In this document: one piece after another, positions 7,193 through 8,653 of the stretch
Numbering within the stretch: position 1 is the stretch's first letter
How the letters are laid out: every line of letters starts with the position of its first letter
From: an uncultured Planctomycetaceae bacterium
Lineage (GTDB): Bacteria > Planctomycetota > Planctomycetia > Pirellulales > UBA1268
Length of the DNA stretch: 8,653 nt
Reading direction: 5' to 3'
Assembly: GCA_937900985.1 (NCBI GenBank)
Contig: CALCGM010000478.1
Location: 1-8,653 of the forward strand
Made by a program: the position numbers and the translations under genes
Notes under the pieces: model-generated
Seen by the model: only the letters and a program-made list of their open reading frames with translations
Databases searched by the model: none
What the model was told of the DNA's origin: nothing

Positions 7193-7530
7193 GGATAGCC
7201 CGGTCAATGGCACTTCCGCAACGGTCTTCCGGCCGATGAGCGACTCGGCAGTCGCGTGCCCCTGTCTCCTGGGTGAGCACCAGGCCTTTCCCAGCCCCCA
7301 GCCTTCCCGCTCCGATGTGGCGGTTTTTTGGCTTGTTTGCGGAGCCGGCATGAGGCCGGACGCGGGGCCGCGCGGGAAACGCGGCGGCAGAAGCGATCAT
7401 GGGCAGGGGCCTGGGCCCGCTTCGACGCGTGGCTTTCCAAGAGATAGTTCCCGCGGCCGGCCAGCCACCGGGCCAGCGACACGCGGAGATGGCGAGCACG
7501 GCCAGTTGGCCGCCGCTCGTAGAGCTCAAG
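7193..7530 (-). repeat. Planctomycete dispersed repeat block (DUF1589-like reading frames)
   Basis: Positions 7193-7224 match the two copies at 260-291 and 313-344 at 29 of 32 positions each. Similarity to 294-347 continues out to about 7247 (gtcgctcatcgg against gccgctcatcat). The minus strand is open in several frames at once, reading for example KGLVLTQETGARDCRVAH and, in another frame, TVAEVPLTGLS. As I remember them, such peptides occur in many short hypothetical proteins of Rhodopirellula-type genomes (DUF1589). Open frames in several registers at once are better explained by a high-GC repeat than by one real gene, so I do not call a CDS. The distal limit near 7530 is uncertain. Confidence 0.5.
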
Positions 7531-7818
7531 GATCACCGAGCCGCGGCGGCCTGTAAGAAATGCCACGACGCCTGCGGGGCGATGCGACTGTGAGACCTAT
7601 GAAGTGATCATCGGCAGCGAGCCGACTCTGATTCGCCGGGGTTCGATCACGACCCTTCCGCAACCATGCCGACGACGGTCGCTACGGGAATTCGCAGGCC
7701 GCGAATGCACGGTACGCCGTTCATCTGTTTCGGATCGACGGTGACTCTACTCATGGCTGCGTTACCGAATGACGGTGCAGGGCTTTTTTCGAACAGCATG
7801 GATCAGTCTACCGCCGAC

Positions 7819-7832
7819 GGCGTCATGACGCC
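7819..7832. repeat. Perfect 14-bp palindrome
   Basis: ggcgtcatgacgcc is its own reverse complement. It contains the TGA stop of the minus-strand remnant at 7823-7984, and a 7-bp stem (ggcggcg/cgccgcc, 7834-7852, 5-nt loop) follows immediately. It could be a protein-binding site, part of a mobile-element end, or chance in GC-rich DNA. Confidence 0.4.
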
Positions 7833-7984
7833 CGGCGGCGCTTTCCGCCGCCCTTGCGGTTGCCGGCCTTCAGCCAGTGCTTGCTGCACCACTGCGGCAC
7901 ATAGTCCGGTTTCTCCGTCAGTCGGTGGTAGGGCTCGGGAAGCCTTGCCTCCTCCATCAGCTTCGTGATCCGCACTCGCACCGT
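7823..7984 (-). pseudogene. Unrecognised C-terminal coding remnant or very small CDS
   Basis: Between an in-frame TGA (7985-7987) and a TGA stop (7823-7825), 53 codons stay open and read like real protein: LPEPYHRLTEKPDYVPQW, then CSKHWLKAGNRKGG, ending KRRRAS. The aromatic and basic pattern with a basic tail suggests a nucleic-acid-binding C-terminus. The available starts (ATG at 7955-7957 or GTG codons further up) lack a ribosome site, and the frame is cut off upstream, so a 3' remnant of a longer gene fits better than an intact small gene. I cannot assign a family. Confidence 0.35.
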
Positions 7985-8324
7985 TCACGCCGCAAATCGC
8001 AGTGAGAAAACCCTTCGATCAGATCTGGACCTCCTGATCGAACAAGCCCAGGCTGGCAACTGCTCGCTCTCGGCGACAGGACTGTTGCGGGGTGAGCGAA
8101 TCGATCTGGTCTCCGATCACACGAGCGGCTGACGTGCCAACGCTGACTGGCCTTTTGGGGTGAGATTTACGCCTGCTTGGAACTACAAGCGATACTGCGA
8201 TGGATCGAGGCTTGGCGACGAGGCGGTCATCGCGGGCCCAGAGGCCAACGTCGTGTATGCGGGCAAGAATTGAACGTGATCGTCGCTGGATTCCAGCGTA
8301 CGATGTGGGATTGTCGCCATCTCC

Positions 8325-8329
8325 AGGAG
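8325..8329 (+). promoter_or_regulatory. Ribosome binding site of the oxidoreductase gene
   Basis: AGGAG lies 7 nt upstream of the ATG at 8337-8339, which is close to ideal spacing. This start also places the twin-arginine motif at residues 5-11, as expected of an exported protein. Confidence 0.8.
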
Positions 8330-8336
8330 ACTTGCC

Positions 8337-8653
8337 ATGACCGAGCCGTCTCGCCGAGTGTTTCTCAAGGAAAGTGCTGCCGTGTCGGCCGGGGCCGCCT
8401 GGGCCTGGGCTGGCGGAGCGACCGCCGCCGGCGCCAACGAGCGGCCGACGGTTGGCATCATCGGCTGTGGCGGCCAGGGCTCCGCGCTCGCCGCCAGCTT
8501 CGCGGAGATCGCCAACATTGCCTTTGTGTGCGACCCGGATGCGTCGCGTCGAGATCGGCTGCGGGAGCAGGTTGGTGCGGCACACGCGGTGGCCGACCTG
8601 CGATCGCTGCTCGATGACCAATCCGTTGATGCCGTGGTGGTGGCCACGCCCGA
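8337..8653 (+). CDS. Tat-exported Gfo/Idh/MocA family oxidoreductase (N-terminal part)
   Basis: The first 105 residues are visible and the gene runs off the window. Residues 1-11 are MTEPSRRVFLK, a textbook twin-arginine motif (SRRxFLK), followed by an Ala/Gly-rich hydrophobic segment to about residue 33. This predicts export of the folded, cofactor-loaded enzyme by the Tat system. Residues 38-48 (TVGIIGCGGQG) are the Rossmann GxGxxG dinucleotide-binding loop. CDPDASRR (Asp66) follows the second strand, where the ribose-binding acidic residue is expected, and DQSVDAVVVATP is the typical end of the fourth strand and 'ATP' turn. The family oxidises or reduces sugar-like substrates with NAD(P). 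Planctomycetes carry many Tat-exported members. The substrate cannot be inferred from this part. It has its own ribosome site and is 2.9 kb downstream of the fusion gene, so shared transcription is unlikely. Confidence 0.9.
   Translation, partial: MTEPSRRVFLKESAAVSAGAAWAWAGGATAAGANERPTVGIIGCGGQGSALAASFAEIANIAFVCDPDASRRDRLREQVGAAHAVADLRSLLDDQSVDAVVVATP

Larger units (their letters stand above)
7531..8336. other. About 800 bp without a convincing intact gene
   Basis: This stretch lies between the repeat block and the oxidoreductase gene. It contains the minus-strand remnant at 7823-7984, a 14-bp palindrome at 7819-7832, a hairpin with a 7-bp GC stem at 7834-7852, and an unrecognised plus-strand open frame (about 7932-8132) without a good start, reading SDLDLLIEQAQAGNCSL. 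A few T-runs exist (7323-7328 just upstream, about 7783-7788), but none follows a stable stem, so I call no terminator. I saw no tRNA-like fold. The final ~200 bp should contain the promoter of the oxidoreductase gene, but no clear -35/-10 pair stands out. Confidence 0.5.

Noticed and set aside
7399..7593. Plus-strand 64-codon frame ending with CKKCHDACG, a CXXCH motif
   Set aside because: It has no signal peptide and no supporting domain. It lies largely within the repeat block, where several frames are open, so the motif is probably chance.
8019..8621. 200-codon minus-strand open frame
   Set aside because: It is largely antisense to the Tat-signal and Rossmann region of the oxidoreductase. 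It has no recognisable domain or ribosome site.

Overview
The window looks like a piece of a high-GC planctomycete chromosome, probably from the Pirellula/Rhodopirellula group. Two things point there. The dominant gene ends in the planctomycete-typical cytochrome modules (PSCyt1, PSCyt2/DUF1549, PSD1/DUF1553). A dispersed repeat, which as I remember it resembles 'DUF1589'-type hypothetical proteins of Rhodopirellula baltica, also occurs here. The assignment rests on protein reading only.

Layout. Positions 1-469 hold a possible 3' end of a plus-strand gene, a small minus-strand ORF (13-201) and an imperfect inverted repeat (260-344). Positions 470-5398 are one very long plus-strand gene for a predicted exported lipoprotein of 1642 residues. 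It joins a YncE/YVTN-type beta-propeller, an alkaline-phosphatase-superfamily phosphoesterase, an almost pure Asp/Glu linker, a haem-motif segment, an Ig-like segment and the DUF1549/DUF1553 pair. Positions 5400-5630 carry a minus-strand fragment of an IS91-type transposase. Positions 5671-7140 (minus) encode a 489-residue protein without signal peptide that carries an HSxx...SGHYxP module. Positions about 7193-7530 are a repeat-derived stretch whose proximal 32 bp recur twice near the left end of the window. Positions 7531-8336 have no convincing intact gene, only a C-terminal-looking coding remnant (7823-7984, minus) and a 14-bp palindrome. From 8337 to the window end runs the start of a Tat-exported Gfo/Idh/MocA oxidoreductase.

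Functionally, the big fusion and the oxidoreductase both look like cell-envelope proteins of the kind planctomycetes encode in large families, often linked with breakdown of complex carbon compounds. The stretch between them (5400-8336) reads as an accessory insertion zone: transposase debris, a dispersed repeat and an orphan cytosolic protein.

The most unusual item is the fusion. DUF1549/DUF1553 proteins normally sit beside a separate DUF1501 protein, itself of the alkaline phosphatase superfamily. Here a different member of that superfamily is joined in cis through a polyacidic linker. No tRNA, rRNA, CRISPR array or clear intrinsic terminator was seen.
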